DNA from: Siphonodentalium dalli
Lineage: Eukaryota; Mollusca; Scaphopoda; Gadilida; Siphonodentaliidae
Direction: 5' to 3'
DNA length: 64,000 nt
Assembly (NCBI GenBank): GCA_032622095.1
Contig: CP136062.1
Span: forward strand, 53,027,349 to 53,091,348
Below are positions 22,079 through 35,200 of the stretch, piece by piece; the stretch's first letter is position 1, and the number at the start of each line of letters is the position of its first letter. The translations under genes and the position numbers were made by a program. The notes beneath the pieces are model-generated. The model did not search any database. It saw nothing but the letters and a program-made list of their open reading frames with translations, and was not told the origin of the DNA.

Positions 22079-23600
22079 GTAGATCCTCTATAACGGGAGC
22101 TATTGATAGTGAAATAAAAAGTGTTTTTCTGCTCAATTTTTATTAGAAAACAATCACAACACAACTGTCATAAACAAAACAAATCCGGCAAGCATTTCTT
22201 CTCACATTGCACAAACTTTCCTGGCTTACTATTCTTTTACTCACCAGCGGCATAATATGATACTACATCCATGTATATGATAAATGTAGAGAGCAGATAC
22301 ATTTCTCAGAAGTTCTTTCTTTATATTTGATGTTGCGGATATTTACAAATATCAACAAACATGACAGGGTGTGATTGTTGGGGTATCGGATTTTAACGAC
22401 CATAGACTTAGTTTGTTGGAAATTAACTTGGCCCGTTATCTAGTTTGCATGGGGTATGTGTTCAGTACAAGTCTGCCACTCTGTTATATGTCTAAATTGA
22501 ATTGTATACGTTGAAGTACATAGTAGGGACAGTATCGTGGCTGTCTGTCTGACTCTTTCAAATTCATAATACGTCGACGAAAAGATCACATTACAGGAGA
22601 GTTTTTTCCGAACAAATACCTACATGCAACATGGACAACGGGGTTCAATATATAGTTCCCCCAATTACGTATAACAAATAATTTATTTGCCATACCTGCA
22701 TGTACATTCTCAAAACGTAAATTGAAAAAATGGCACGGAACTATATCTCAGAGATAGTTTGTGGAACAAGTATAAGTAATTATCGTATATATCGAAACAA
22801 TTGAAATGATGGTCCGGGAAATATAAATCACAAGGACCGTAGACTCATAATACTGACAAACGGCCCATTAAATGCACAATGACTGTTAAACGTGTATGCT
22901 CTGTTGTGTTGGTGTTAAATATTGGTAAGGGTATTACTCTTCATCATAGGCACAGTTGATGGACACAAACATTAATTGTATTTATCATGTTACTAATTAA
23001 CCTTGTCTAAATTGTCAAATATTGTTGTTGTTGTAATCCAAAACGAACAGTTTCCAAAAAACGCGACACACACAACGGATCAACCGCCTACAACCGTTCT
23101 CGGAAAGTTTGAATTCGAGTGCGATTTTCAAATATTGATTCGTTGGTTGTTTCCATTAGGGTAAAGCAGTGTAAATGTAGACACAATGGTAAATGTAGAC
23201 ACCTCGTGATTCGGCCTGAATTGAAGATGGTGATAATGACAGCATGCGAAATTGAGTGCAGGTTGCATTTTGTATTTTTTTTTCATAATTAAAACTGGAC
23301 ATTGTGGTCTTAGCCCGTGGTAAAGTTGCTGGGCAGTATCATATGTACACATCCGCGTGAGAAACAACGATACATCGAAGATAGGTAGCTTGCCTAACTG
23401 GTCTGTTTTATTGGTAATTATATATGTATGATAAATGCAATTAATTTCCGTGTCGAACAATTGTGATCACAGGCGATATTTAATTGTGGACGTCTGATGC
23501 GATATTTAATTTTGGACGCCTTTTTCAGAACCAGATAAAAATATATCAGCTAAAAGTCAATACCCGACAACCAAAGCCTTCCATACATTAGTTGCTTTAT
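22079..23600. other. Intergenic, no gene recognised
   Basis: No protein domain and no long repeat visible. The minus-strand ORF at 23128-23460 has no recognised motif. Confidence 0.4.
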
Positions 23601-23975
23601 CGTATCGCTTACTCTAATATGTTCTCTCATCTCTCACTCTGCGTGCACCATGCCACTATCGTGCACCATGTCACACCTGATTCACTTCACCATCTTGTTC
23701 ACACGCCTTTCCTCAATCATATCATTCTCATTGCATGTTATCCTCTCTCCCATATACATATATCACAATCGGTTTGTCTCTCCATCTCTCTCTCTGAATA
23801 GCCATTTTACTCTGTCACACATACCTCACTTCACACATCTCGATCTTATTGTCGTCTATCACATTCCTCTTTCACATACGCCCCCCTCGATATCTTACAC
23901 ACTCCACTTTCTCACATACATCTCTCCCATTACTCCTTTCTCTCACTTTCTTACTTCCTTCTTTTCCATATATGT
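23600..23975. repeat. Polypyrimidine (CT-rich) tract, left
   Basis: Plus strand strongly enriched in C and T with TCTCTC, CACACA and CATCTC words. The ORF at 23650-24048 is low-complexity Ser/Leu/His/Pro translation, not a gene. Confidence 0.7.
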
Positions 23976-23990
23976 GGATCCATATTATAT

Positions 23991-24129
23991 AAATAATGAA
24001 TGGCTTGGAGTTGACTATGCCAAAATAGTGGTCCTCGAGGAGGAATAGTCCACGAGCCTGCTGCTCGTGGACTATTCCTCCTCCAGGACCACTATTTTGG
24101 CATAGTCAACGACAAGACATTCATTATTT
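23991..24129. repeat. 139-bp palindrome (67-bp arms, 5-nt loop)
   Basis: Left arm AAATAATGAATGGCTTGGAG ... GGAATAGTCCACGAGC; right arm GCTCGTGGACTATTCC ... CATTCATTATTT; loop CTGCT. Only a few mismatches are visible. It lies between two polypyrimidine tracts and has no coding content. Confidence 0.9.
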
Positions 24130-24739
24130 AGTATATTATATCGAACATTTGTGCCAATTCTCACACAATTTCTAAGTCTGATTTTGTCACCTTTTTATTT
24201 ACCTTGAATTTTGGAAATCGGTCTCAGATTTTACAATTTACGGCAATATATTGACGATGGCAGGGGAGCACAACTATGTTATTAGTTACATCTAACAGCA
24301 TTTCTTCATGGTTCATTTCTATAAATACGTCATTAGCAAAGACATTTTGGCGAAATTTTAGAAGTCAACTTGTTTAACTTCGATTAACCGGAAAAGGAAA
24401 TTATAAATAACGACCACTGGCATTGCAAAATTAGGACTAGCCGCTTGCCAACTAAACGGACAAACTATGAAATACATTGGCTTAATATCATCGGACATTT
24501 GTAAGATCATTGCAATTCATCAATAATTTCTAATGATATACCGATATTGCAACAAATATCACACATGGTATAGTTTAAGATTGGCCGTATCTTCAGGCGG
24601 CAGCCCGATTTCGCGAAATGAGTTGTTACTATAAATAGAAAAAGATAGTAGGGATGTAGGAATCCTACTGGGGTACTATCGTAAAATAGTATAGCAGTGT
24701 GCAGCCAATCAGAATGCGAGAAAGTCACGTGAGATATAA

Positions 24740-25560
24740 TATATACCAATATACCCCTCTCTCCCTCTCTTGCACATTCTCCTTTCGCACACACCCCTCT
24801 CTTCCATCGCTATTTTTCATATATTTGCATGTCTCTCTATCTTCATCCCTCTCCCTATCTAGTTCTCTCTCTCTATTTCCCTATACCACCCCTATCCATC
24901 TCCCTTCCCTCCCTCTCTACCCCCTCTCTATTGGCAGAGCTCCCATCCCTCTCTATCTCCATCCCCTCCCTCTATCACATCCCCTCCATCTCGGACTCCA
25001 TCCCCTCCCTCAACATCTTCCTCCCCTCCATCTCCATATCCCCATCACCTTCTATATCTCCCTCCCACTCTCTCTAATTCCCCCTCTATCTCCATCCCTC
25101 ATCTCTAGCTCTCTCCCATGTCCATTCCTATCTTCTCCTCTCATCCACATATATCGCCCTCCCTCTTCCTATCCCTTTCTTTATCTCTCCCTCCCTCTCT
25201 ATCTCCCTCCACTCCATGTCCCTCTCTATCTCCACCCTTCCCCCTATATCTCCATCCCTATCCCTCTCTATCTATCCGCTACACACCCCACTATAGTGTT
25301 CTCACTCCCATGCGTCTCTAGTGGTCAATTCTAGCTATATGTTATCTCTCCGTCTCTTTCTCTCCCTCTCGGTATCTCTTGCACGTCCTCCGTTCGCAAA
25401 GATCGCTCTCTTACATCCATCTCGCTCTAGTTATCCCTCTCTCTATTCCCTACACATCCCTCTGTAGTGTTCTCCCTTCCATGCCTCTCTATGTGTCTTT
25501 TAGAATGGTATGTTATCTCTCCTTCTCTCTGTCTCCTATCATATATGTTCTGTCTGTCCT
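24740..25560. repeat. Polypyrimidine (CT-rich) tract, right
   Basis: About 800 bp with almost pure C/T on the plus strand, built from CTCTCTATCTCC, CATCCCCTCC and CTCCCTCTC words. The 211-codon ORF at 24699-25334 (Pro/Leu/Ser/His-rich) and two overlapping ORFs are artefacts of this composition. Confidence 0.85.
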
Positions 25561-26848
25561 TCCCTCAATAATATTCCACTTGGACATTTCTGACCATCTC
25601 ATGTTCTCGACCCTAGCACTCTCTCAATCCTCAACCATCTTCATCCTCAATCTCACAATACAACATAAATACACAGATTTGACAGACTGAAGATTCTACA
25701 CAAACATTTCAACGATCATCGATGTTGCTTTCTTGATAGAATGGCTATGTATCAAGAGTGGCAAAACATTTTTTCGCACATGCCAACAAAATATACACGT
25801 CCTTGGGTATGAAATTTTCGATATTTTTCAGAGATAACAAAGGACACCTCTTTTGCCTTCGTCTTCTTAAAAAATTGTGCTCTAAGTGTATTTATCCCAA
25901 ACTGGTATCTTAATAAAGTTTATGATAAGAAAATTACATGAAAGTGATGACTGAGATTGATGTGGCGCATGATTTTCAGTCCAAAATAGTCCTTTGGAAC
26001 CACGCATAATGCTAGATCCTGTGTCATACAATTATACCCCACAAAAAGCCATTGCTTATGGTTTGGGAATTGTTATCTGTAGCATGGATATGCAAACATT
26101 TACTTGGCGACATGTAAATTGTTCTCATTTTGTTTGAATGTCCAATCAGTGATTAGTGGGGAATATATTTTTAGACCAACAGCAGCATATTTTTATACTT
26201 TTTGTCAACATTTCTGTCAGAAATTGCCTTCAGTTGGAAAGTTAGGGGGTGTCAGGTCGAAAATTACAAGCAGGTTGAAAGTTTGAGAGATTACGGTTAG
26301 GCCCAAGGGGCGGGGATGCAGGTGGGAATTGACAAATGGACACCCCTCAACGGATACCATATATCACGTCCCTGCTGTGTCACTGGCATGAAACGAAACG
26401 TTTATACATTACAAAGTTATGAACTATTGTTTGCAATAGTGAAGGCGAATACATTTACTTTAATGTAATTCCCATCTGCTTGAAACATTATAGTTATTTG
26501 TGATAACCGGATTATACAAGTGTCATCTGATTTACACTGCAATGATTGAAACAGGATTACAAACGCCATCAAAAATAACTTCATTCCTTTGATAATATAC
26601 CTTCATTTAATAGTTTTAATAATTTTCGACGACCGAATATGTTTCATACATCAATAGTCGTTTATTATAGTTGAATGTTATCATAACATACACTCTATGG
26701 TATCCATTATTATAGTAGACATCGTGTCTGCCTTGTAAAGCACATATTGCGTTCATACAATCAGCTGAGTCCGCTTATTATGATTGTGTGGACCTCCAAT
26801 GACATTTGACCCCAAATGACCCTTCTATCGAGAAAGCAATGGGGCATT
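25561..26848 (-). other. 3' flank of the fibrinogen-domain gene; candidate poly(A) signal
   Basis: No gene is recognised. On the minus strand, about 180 bases after the stop codon at 26849, there is an AATAAA at 26661-26666. It is a plausible poly(A) signal for the fibrinogen-domain gene, giving a short 3' UTR. Confidence 0.45.
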
Positions 26849-27492
26849 TTATCTAACCGAGCGGAGCATCATCGTGGTGTGCATCATGGAGTTCCTGTCG
26901 AGGTTGTAGTACCAAACCATTCCGTCCCAACCTCCGGACGTTGTGTTTTGATACTCTCCGTTTAGGTTGGAATCAGAGCAACAGCGGTACCACCACGCCC
27001 CGTGCTCAGTGACGGGACATTGCGAGGTATATGAACATCCAGGTTGGGTGTGGTCGTTGTCGAAAGTGCTGAACGGCATCCCGTTATGAGCCACCAGAGA
27101 ATCGCCCGCGTCACCGTTGTACATTGACACGCGGATAGTGTAGTTGCTTGAAGCGCTATCGATACTGAAAGTGGAATATCGAGCATATTTATTCAGTCCA
27201 TTTGTTGTGGTCAGGCTGACGTACAACTCGGTAGTGCCAATTGAAGATAGTTGGTGAATGTTCTTCAGTCCGATCCAGTAGTTTCCAACTGTGGTACGAT
27301 CGCCAAATCCGTTCTCATACTCTGTCCAGTTCCTATAAAAATTGGTGCTTCCGTCTCTTCTTTGCTGCAAAATGGTCCATCCACCTCCGGCTGTTGTCAT
27401 GTCACAGACGACTTCGACTTCCGTGGTGGCAACTGGTGTGATTTTATACGAACCGTCGTTCAGAACGCCAGCATCCTTCAACTCTTTACAAT
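26849..27492 (-). CDS. Exon 4: fibrinogen C-terminal domain (FReD) and stop
   Basis: The acceptor TTTTTTGTTGCAG precedes 27492; the first two bases complete an Asp codon and the domain starts DCKELKDAGVLNDGSYKI. Visible hallmarks in order: CDMTTAGGGWTILQQRRDGS, NFYRNWTEYENGFGD, NYWIGLKNIHQLS, FSTFDNDHTQPGC, GAWWYRCCSDSNLNGEY, and WDGMVWYYNLDRNSMMHTTM ending LRSVR and TAA. The length (about 214 residues) is that of a complete domain. The FDND acidic pair is where family members bind calcium, and the WWYRCC...NLNG block borders the ligand pocket. No stop or frameshift is present, so the exon looks functional. There is no usable ATG at its start, which agrees with its being a terminal exon rather than a whole gene. 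Confidence 0.93.
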
Positions 27493-30400
27493 CTGCAACA
27501 AAAAATTAAATTACATACATATAATTGTGTCAATTGTATTCCATTAAGTGTGTATCTTCGCGTACATGTACATAATGCTTTATGGGCCAAGTTCATAAAA
27601 CATCTTCACCAATTATTCAACAGGATGTTATTGAACTTGGACGTAACTACAGTCCCCGATATGGTGTCCACTGGGATTTTCAACTGTCTCCCGGCCTTGA
27701 ACGAAACCAATATTGCCAAGTTCAGGACATTTCGTTTGCGCCCCATTGGATAGGAATTATCCAACTGGTACATAAATTTATATTGGAATCCCTCGACTGT
27801 GTTGGCAATTTTTCAACTAATGGTCAATTCAACCCAAACATTTACAAAATATTTGACACTGTATACTGGTTGGAGTATCAAACTATCAGAACAAATACTA
27901 TCACATGTTAATTTGATTTTAAAACTAATGATGTGCAAGGCATGTAATGTGTCTCTCTGATTGCATGATACATGTACAGAGTATTTTTGAGAAATTTCAA
28001 TTCATATATAATAATACGCAAAATGGCGCCATTTATCCAAAATACAAGAATATCTTGTAGCCAGGAAGAACCTACTGATCATATCCAAATTTTCAGATAT
28101 ATCTTTGAGGTTCATACTGAGTTTCAAATCGCACCTATCACAATGCGCCAAATGGCACCATCTATCATTTTGGAAAAAACGAAACACTCTTTAAATTAAG
28201 TAAGCCCAATTTTAACCGAAACTCCAAAATTCAAGAATGGAAACAAGTAAATCATGAAAATAAACCTACTGAATGTACAATCTGTTTTAAGATCGCTCTT
28301 GGCAAGCAAAAGATGTGACATGACATAAGAAAACTGACTATTTGTCAAACGCGTTACTAAATATCGTTTTGGGGGAGGGGTAATTGTTTGCCCTGTATTC
28401 GGGCTACATACGCCACAGGACCAACATAACACACCCAGACATACCACGGATCACTAAAAGGCATACATATTGTGAAAATATGCGATAAGTTTCTGATAAA
28501 CGGAGTTGAAACCGACACATTTAGCTGAATAACGAAATACGTCACAGCTCAATCGTCAAACGATTATCTGACAACTATTTACCATTTGCAATACCACTCA
28601 CATAGCCCTCTCCCAAATCAAAGAAAGAAAAGGTTAAGTTGGACACAGATTAAGAAGCTTATACTGATGAACATCACATGAACTAACCCGAAAAATGCAT
28701 AAAAATAAGGTTGGGTAGCATGAGGAAAATGTGAAAAAATATCGTATTTGCCCCCCACCCCCAACCTAGATTGATCCCGCAACAGCCGGATCCTGATATT
28801 AGAATAGTTGGGTTACACAAATATAGTGGTTGCTGAAAATCCCCTCTCTGGTGACACCTCGGGTAATGAGAGCCCATACTAATATGATCATACGCTAGCG
28901 TAATTAACGAACCAAAGCTAACCCACTCACATGAGGGTAGCTGTGGCATTTTTTCCCCATCAAAATCAGTTTATAGATTCCCTGGTATTCCCCAAATAAG
29001 ATTCACATAAGCCTGGGTGATTATAAGTAATTACACTCCGTACACATCGGTTCGTCGAACGAATTCCCCCCCCCCCCATAATTTAGAATATAAATTAGGC
29101 CAATCGCACTTCCAGGTAGTCTTGATTGACAGCTAGACTATACATGGTATAAACTACCAACATCAAAGTGAAAATAGTTATACCTTGTCGAGAGGGGAAC
29201 GGGGACATTTTTAATGAATTTAACCTATATATTTCTTTTCTTGACGCTGGGTGAGCGCTGCGGTTGTGATACTATATGGAGAATCGTGTTCGTTTCATAG
29301 CTGTTCTTTTCGTTCATAAGATGTCATACGAACAACGTCATCGTGTAACTTTCCCCAATTGACCGAGTTCGCCTGAACCTGCACGAGTGTATCTTCTGCT
29401 TTGTTCATAATTGTGTATTTCCTTTCGATTCCAGAAAATAATATGATATTTATGGATAATCACATGCATGTATGTACTATGTAGTCTTATGATAACAATT
29501 AATTCCATCTTAAATATATGTTATTTCGTTTCATACAGTACCGTACAGTACCAAGTGCTGTACATTAAAGGCCTCCACACAGTCAATCTTATCAATCTTA
29601 TGCCAATCTTATTATATTTCCTAGGTTTGGACTTTTGGGATGATTCCCGGGAAGATTTGGTACAACCCTACAACCCGCATTATTATATTTCACATCAGGA
29701 ATTCACTTTTCACTCGCCCCGAAGTTACTGTAGTGTCGTTATTTATTGTGTCTTATTTTCTCAATAAAAGGTAAATATGGTAAAATACCGCTACGAATGA
29801 AATTACTTTGTAATTCAATATTCATAATTCTCATTTGCAATACAGTAATCGAAAGACACAGTTACAAGATTTTCCGATTACGACATTAATGATTTAAGCC
29901 CATTGATCTACTCTGCGACAAAAGTGGTCGCACAAATTCAAAACAGCAGCGTCGTATTAGATAATAATTGATGACGTCACAAAATAAGTTATAGTCTATA
30001 TGCGACCCAAAGCGTCCGGCTTTGGTTCATTTCGCTCTCCGGGTGTATAATCAGCTACTGTTTCTTGGTATTCAATGGACGCATGGAGGTTTTATTTATA
30101 GAAATTGTGATTTTTGGGACACATTAAAAGTTGTAGTATTGTTCTTTAACCTGCTTTGTTGCATTGTTATTAGAATATCTTTCGATTATTTTCACGTGAC
30201 ATAAATCAGAATGCTATCTACTATTATACTGCACGGGGATTTGACGATTGTATAAGAAATTTAATTCCAACATGAATCCTACGAGGTGTTTTTTTTATAT
30301 CGGTGTTTAACATGTTATTTAAGATCGTTTAATGAAATTTTTCATTTAGTTATACGCGACAAATATCGGAATGTTACATTCTAAATTGAATTGGGATGGT

Positions 30401-32186
30401 AATTATTAACCAATTCCCACGTTACTCCTTCGTGCTGTTTGTAAATATTGACTGTTCATTTCTTTATATGCGGAATATATCGGAGTTATGCATAGAGATG
30501 TTATTAAGAAATGCTCCAACACTAACCCTTCACATTGGTTGTTTAACATACAATATGGTCTAATTCTAAACATCATTTTTATTTATGTGTACCGATGATA
30601 TATCAGAATGCTATATGAATTGAAGAATGTTCAGAAATGACCCCCCCCCCCCCCTTCCTGTGACCATGTTTTAATTGCTCCTCGTGGGAGAGGGGGCATA
30701 TTATAATTAGTCCTCATTGGACCATATTTTTTTTACCCTCATGGGACTATATTGTATTTCACCACATGCAGTGAGGCCATAGTTTAATCAACACTGATTA
30801 CACCATATTTTTATTTTAATTAACCCTCATAATGGGACCATATATTTATTCTTTAATTAAATCACGTTACCATATTTTAATTTACCTTAATGTGACCATA
30901 TATAAATTAACACTCATGGGTCCATATTTTTATAAACCCTCATGGGACCATATTTTAATTAACATACAGGGTACAATTTTAATTAACCATCATGGGACCA
31001 TATTGTTTTTAACCCACATTGGACCATATATTAATTAACCCTTATGGGACCATATTTTATTTAACCGTGATGTGACCATATTTTAAATTACCCTCATCGG
31101 ACCATATTTCAAATAACCCTCTCTGGGAGTGACCATATTTTAATTTACCCTCATGGAACCATACCTGTATTTTAATTAATCCTTATGAGAGGTCAATTCT
31201 AGAGTGCATTACGACAATAAAGTTGTTATATTGTATATATGGCTAATAATATGATCTTGAGGGTGTTACCATTTCTGACTATGGTTTTCTTGCTATTACA
31301 TGCCCTGGCTATCTTCGCTATGTTTTACAGTGGCAGACTTTGTATTGTGTTGATTGGGCTGAAACTTGTGTGGCTGCGTTTTTGGGTTTGGTGTTATATT
31401 ATGCAACCAAACATAGACTTACAATGCAACATCACACATATGAAGATCCCTCTCATAGAGCAAAGACAATAAGTTATATGGTGAGTTGCTTGTGTGTAAA
31501 GTTATTAATTAATAATAATTAATTTACCTCTCAAATATATTCAAATCCGTTGTTTTGAACCATTATTAACTGTTTAAATTCAATAAGCAATGAAGAGATG
31601 ATAAGTAAAATTCAAGAGTTTTTACTTCATAGATCCAGATATATACATACCTGCGTATATTGGTGTTGGTGTTGTTGTTGGTATGGTTGTTGTTGTTTCA
31701 CTTTCTGATGGTGTAAGGAAGAGGGAGATAGGTTATTTCTCCATCACAACACATATTTTTTGTATTATCATACAAGGCCGTTCGTGGGAATAGTTATATT
31801 ACACTGTTGCCATTCATGAGGTAATTCAGATATTCACTCGAGGGCCGCAGGTATCCTCTATATATCACGACCGATAACTTATGTCATAATTTGTTCGAAA
31901 ATGACGAAATGAAGACTCACATGGAACCAATTTATTATTTGTCGTTTATATGTGTATATGTATCACAATAAAATGAGCTCATGTGCGTGTATATGCTATA
32001 ATTATGTATCATGTTTTCCTACATCGCTAAGAATCCTGTATATTCATATGACGGTTCGCAAGATGCCTTCGTCATCGCTATCGAGGATCAGAAGTGTGAA
32101 CACCAAAACTAAAATTGTTCAACATTCGCTTTCTTGCAGAATCCAAGATAAGTTCTCTGGTAGCTCATTAGTTTAATCATTTACCG

Positions 32187-32218
<32 letters not shown>

Positions 32219-35200
32219 CTATATATATATATATATACGTGGAACATGTGGAACACACATAGAAAAAACGAATGTTGAAATTGTGAGGAGTGATATCTTT
32301 CCGCCATTTTCGAGCACATTAAGATGTAAGTGTCCGATTCTGTACATATATGTGTGAATACGATAAATACCCTTTACATGTCACTTGATACAATTGAGAC
32401 GGGCAGCCCAGTTGTGAATACCGGTACATTTGCGAGAATATTTCTTGTAATGATCACTTTGAGAATGGTACTGTTGACAAAATGTTAGCCATCGCCATAG
32501 CCTCCAATGTTAATGGGCAAAATATTTGATGCATCAAAGGAAGTTCATAGCTCGTTCTAGTTGACCGAGAGCTGTGTTCTATATCGTATAGTGTTTTGAT
32601 CAATTTAGCGACTCTACTTTAGCATCTTGCTAACTTTAGCACAATAATATACCAAAATATACCGAAATTGTACACACGCAACTTTAAAAAAAATTGTCAA
32701 CGGTTGGAACTTTCATTTCTGTCACAACATTCAGTTGGACATGTTATGCCACTTATCGTTTGAAAACAGCAATTAGTGCAGGGGGGGTCGGATAAAAATT
32801 TCAGGCACGTATGCTGATTTTTTCATTTCGACCCTTGTTGGGACCCACCCAACCCCGCTTCCAATTTGTTTTCCGTGTTCGGCAGTTTTTTCCCGACCAT
32901 TTTTGGACACCCACCCCCTTTTAACACTTAAACAGAGAGCTGCGGGGGGAAATTCACTGTAAACAGCTGTATATGAATTTCTGTGCATACTATTTGTCAT
33001 GGATGTTAACATTGACATGTAAATAGGAACGAGTCATTTTGGGGTCATTCGGCCAAAAACATGGCTTCCAGCGGCTATCTTGGATTTCAAAATTCAATCC
33101 ATTAGCATGGGCTACAGGCTATACTGTTTGTCTGATCATCATGAAATGTTTAATTTATGTTAATATTGACATTATAAGGTGTTTTAAGCCAAACTCATTG
33201 CAAAAACAATCAAAAAAGACTTGCAGGAAAACAGTAACATATTTTGTACATTTGGTCAAACTTGGTTCAACAGTTGGAAAGCTGAGGTACAAATGTCACG
33301 TCCCTGAAATTGGCCTGAATACACGCTTCGGTATATTGAACTAGAGTAATTCAAGCAATTCTTGCGACGGTTATGTTTTTCTTAAGCTGTTTATTGGCAA
33401 GTGGATAAACATATTTGTTCTCAGTGAGATTAGTTGCAGTTTATTTCTATTAACTTCTCCCGGGGGACTTTAACTTATCGAGCAATTCGTGTTGGTTACA
33501 ACTTGGTAGGATACAGTTATGTAGTATGCATGTTCCAAGTTCAGATTGTTAGGTGAAATGTAATAAATAGAGGATGTCCTGTCGTTTAATACGAGGATGG
33601 TGTCCACTGGGTGGGAGTATTTGACTCGGCTTCGCTTCGAGGACTATACCCACCCCATATATAGGATAGGATAGGATAGGATATTTTATTTCAATATACA
33701 CATATTAATGAATAATACATTTGACAAATATTATATTGTATATTCGATGGGGTGGCATAGTCAGACTAGACTGTCTTACTGCCATCCCCTTAAAGAAGAA
33801 AAGATGTTACGATAGGCGGTCAAGATTTCTTGTACAATGCACGGCTATATAATTATGTATCACACAGTGGTTGCATTTAACTGGATTATATACATGGAGG
33901 GTATACGTCTAGATAAATCGCTTATTGGTTACTCGATGGTTTGTCTCTTTCTTGTCAGTGGGATGTTCCTTGTAAGTCGAGTAGGAATATGCTGAGTGAG
34001 GTTGATGATTGCGATATTGGGGAAGTCACTTATTGACGAGCTACCACACAGTCGGGACATCTTTGATTGTTGCATTTAATTGTTGCAGCATATTTTTTAA
34101 TGCCATCGGCATGTATACGCCGTTTGAATGTGTGTCTGGATTGGTATGATGTAAATTCGTTATCTAAATTGTTCCATATAGTTGGAAAAGAATGGAATGG
34201 TAGTTGTTGGGACCAAGATGTTCTTGGTTTTTTTAAAAATAGTGGGTGCTTTTGCCGGGTTTCTGGTCCGGTTTTGCGTTTGGTAAACATGTCGGTGAAT
34301 GATTCTATTAAGCGCATATGATACCAATCATGCATGAAAACAGCCGCTTGTACTTTGTGGATGTCGTAGATTTTGAGTATATTTTCTTTTTTAAAGAGAG
34401 GTTCTGTGTGGCTTCTATATTTCTTATTACATAAAACTCGCATCGCGCGTTTTTGAAGCATGAAAACTTTTTTGACCGCAGGGACATGTCCCCATATTTG
34501 AATACCGTAAACGAGATGGCTTTGTATTAGAGCATAATATAATGTTTTAAGTGCGCTACCAGGAAAGAAGTGTTTAACTTTATTGATGTGGTATATGGCA
34601 TTCACCATTTTAGAACAAACAGAGGACACATGTTTTTTGAAAGTCAGGTTTTCATCTATATGGATTCCTAAGAATTTTGTGGAGGATTCGTGCTCAAGAT
34701 TTCCTACCTTGTTTAGTTCTGTATTATTTAAGTAAACCTTTATAAAGTTCCATTTGTCATCATTGTTCTCTGGGTGTATTAGCATATAGTTGCTTTTTTT
34801 AGTATTGATCACTAACTTATTGCTACAGCACCAAGCAAATATGTTGCGTAACTCATTATTCACATAACTTTCTACAAGAATGCCATCTTTTCCACCAGTT
34901 ACTAGAGTCGTATCGTCCGCGTATGATAAGATATCCATGGTTGTCGAATTTGACATATCGTTAACGTATATTAAGAAAATTATCGGTCCCAGAATAGATC
35001 CCTGGGGCACTCCACACGTCACTTCCGTTAATTTAGATTTAATACCATTGAGTTCAACATATTGCCTTCTATTTTGCAGATAGCTCTGAAACCATGAGTA
35101 TGCTGTGCCTCGTATACCATAGTGATCTAGTTTATGGAGTAAAATATCGTGATTTATCGTGTCAAATGCTTTTGAGAGGTTGAGAAATAGGGCTAAAGTG

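Noticed and set aside
24699-25334. 211-codon open frame rich in Pro, Leu and Ser
   Set aside because: It is the translation of a polypyrimidine tract; two other frames are also open across it and there is no domain, signal or splice context.
27241-27547. Plus-strand ORFs over the fibrinogen-domain exon, and 26962-27186 on the minus strand
   Set aside because: Shadows of the FReD frame, which has unmistakable motifs in another frame.
29468-29767. 99-codon ORF ending next to AATAAA, possibly a last exon
   Set aside because: An acceptor-like TTTCCTAG is present, but no upstream exon or recognisable domain was found. Not enough to list as a gene.
34067-34321. Plus-strand ORFs at 34067-34321 and 34880-35083
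   Set aside because: Antisense shadows of the LINE reverse transcriptase frame.
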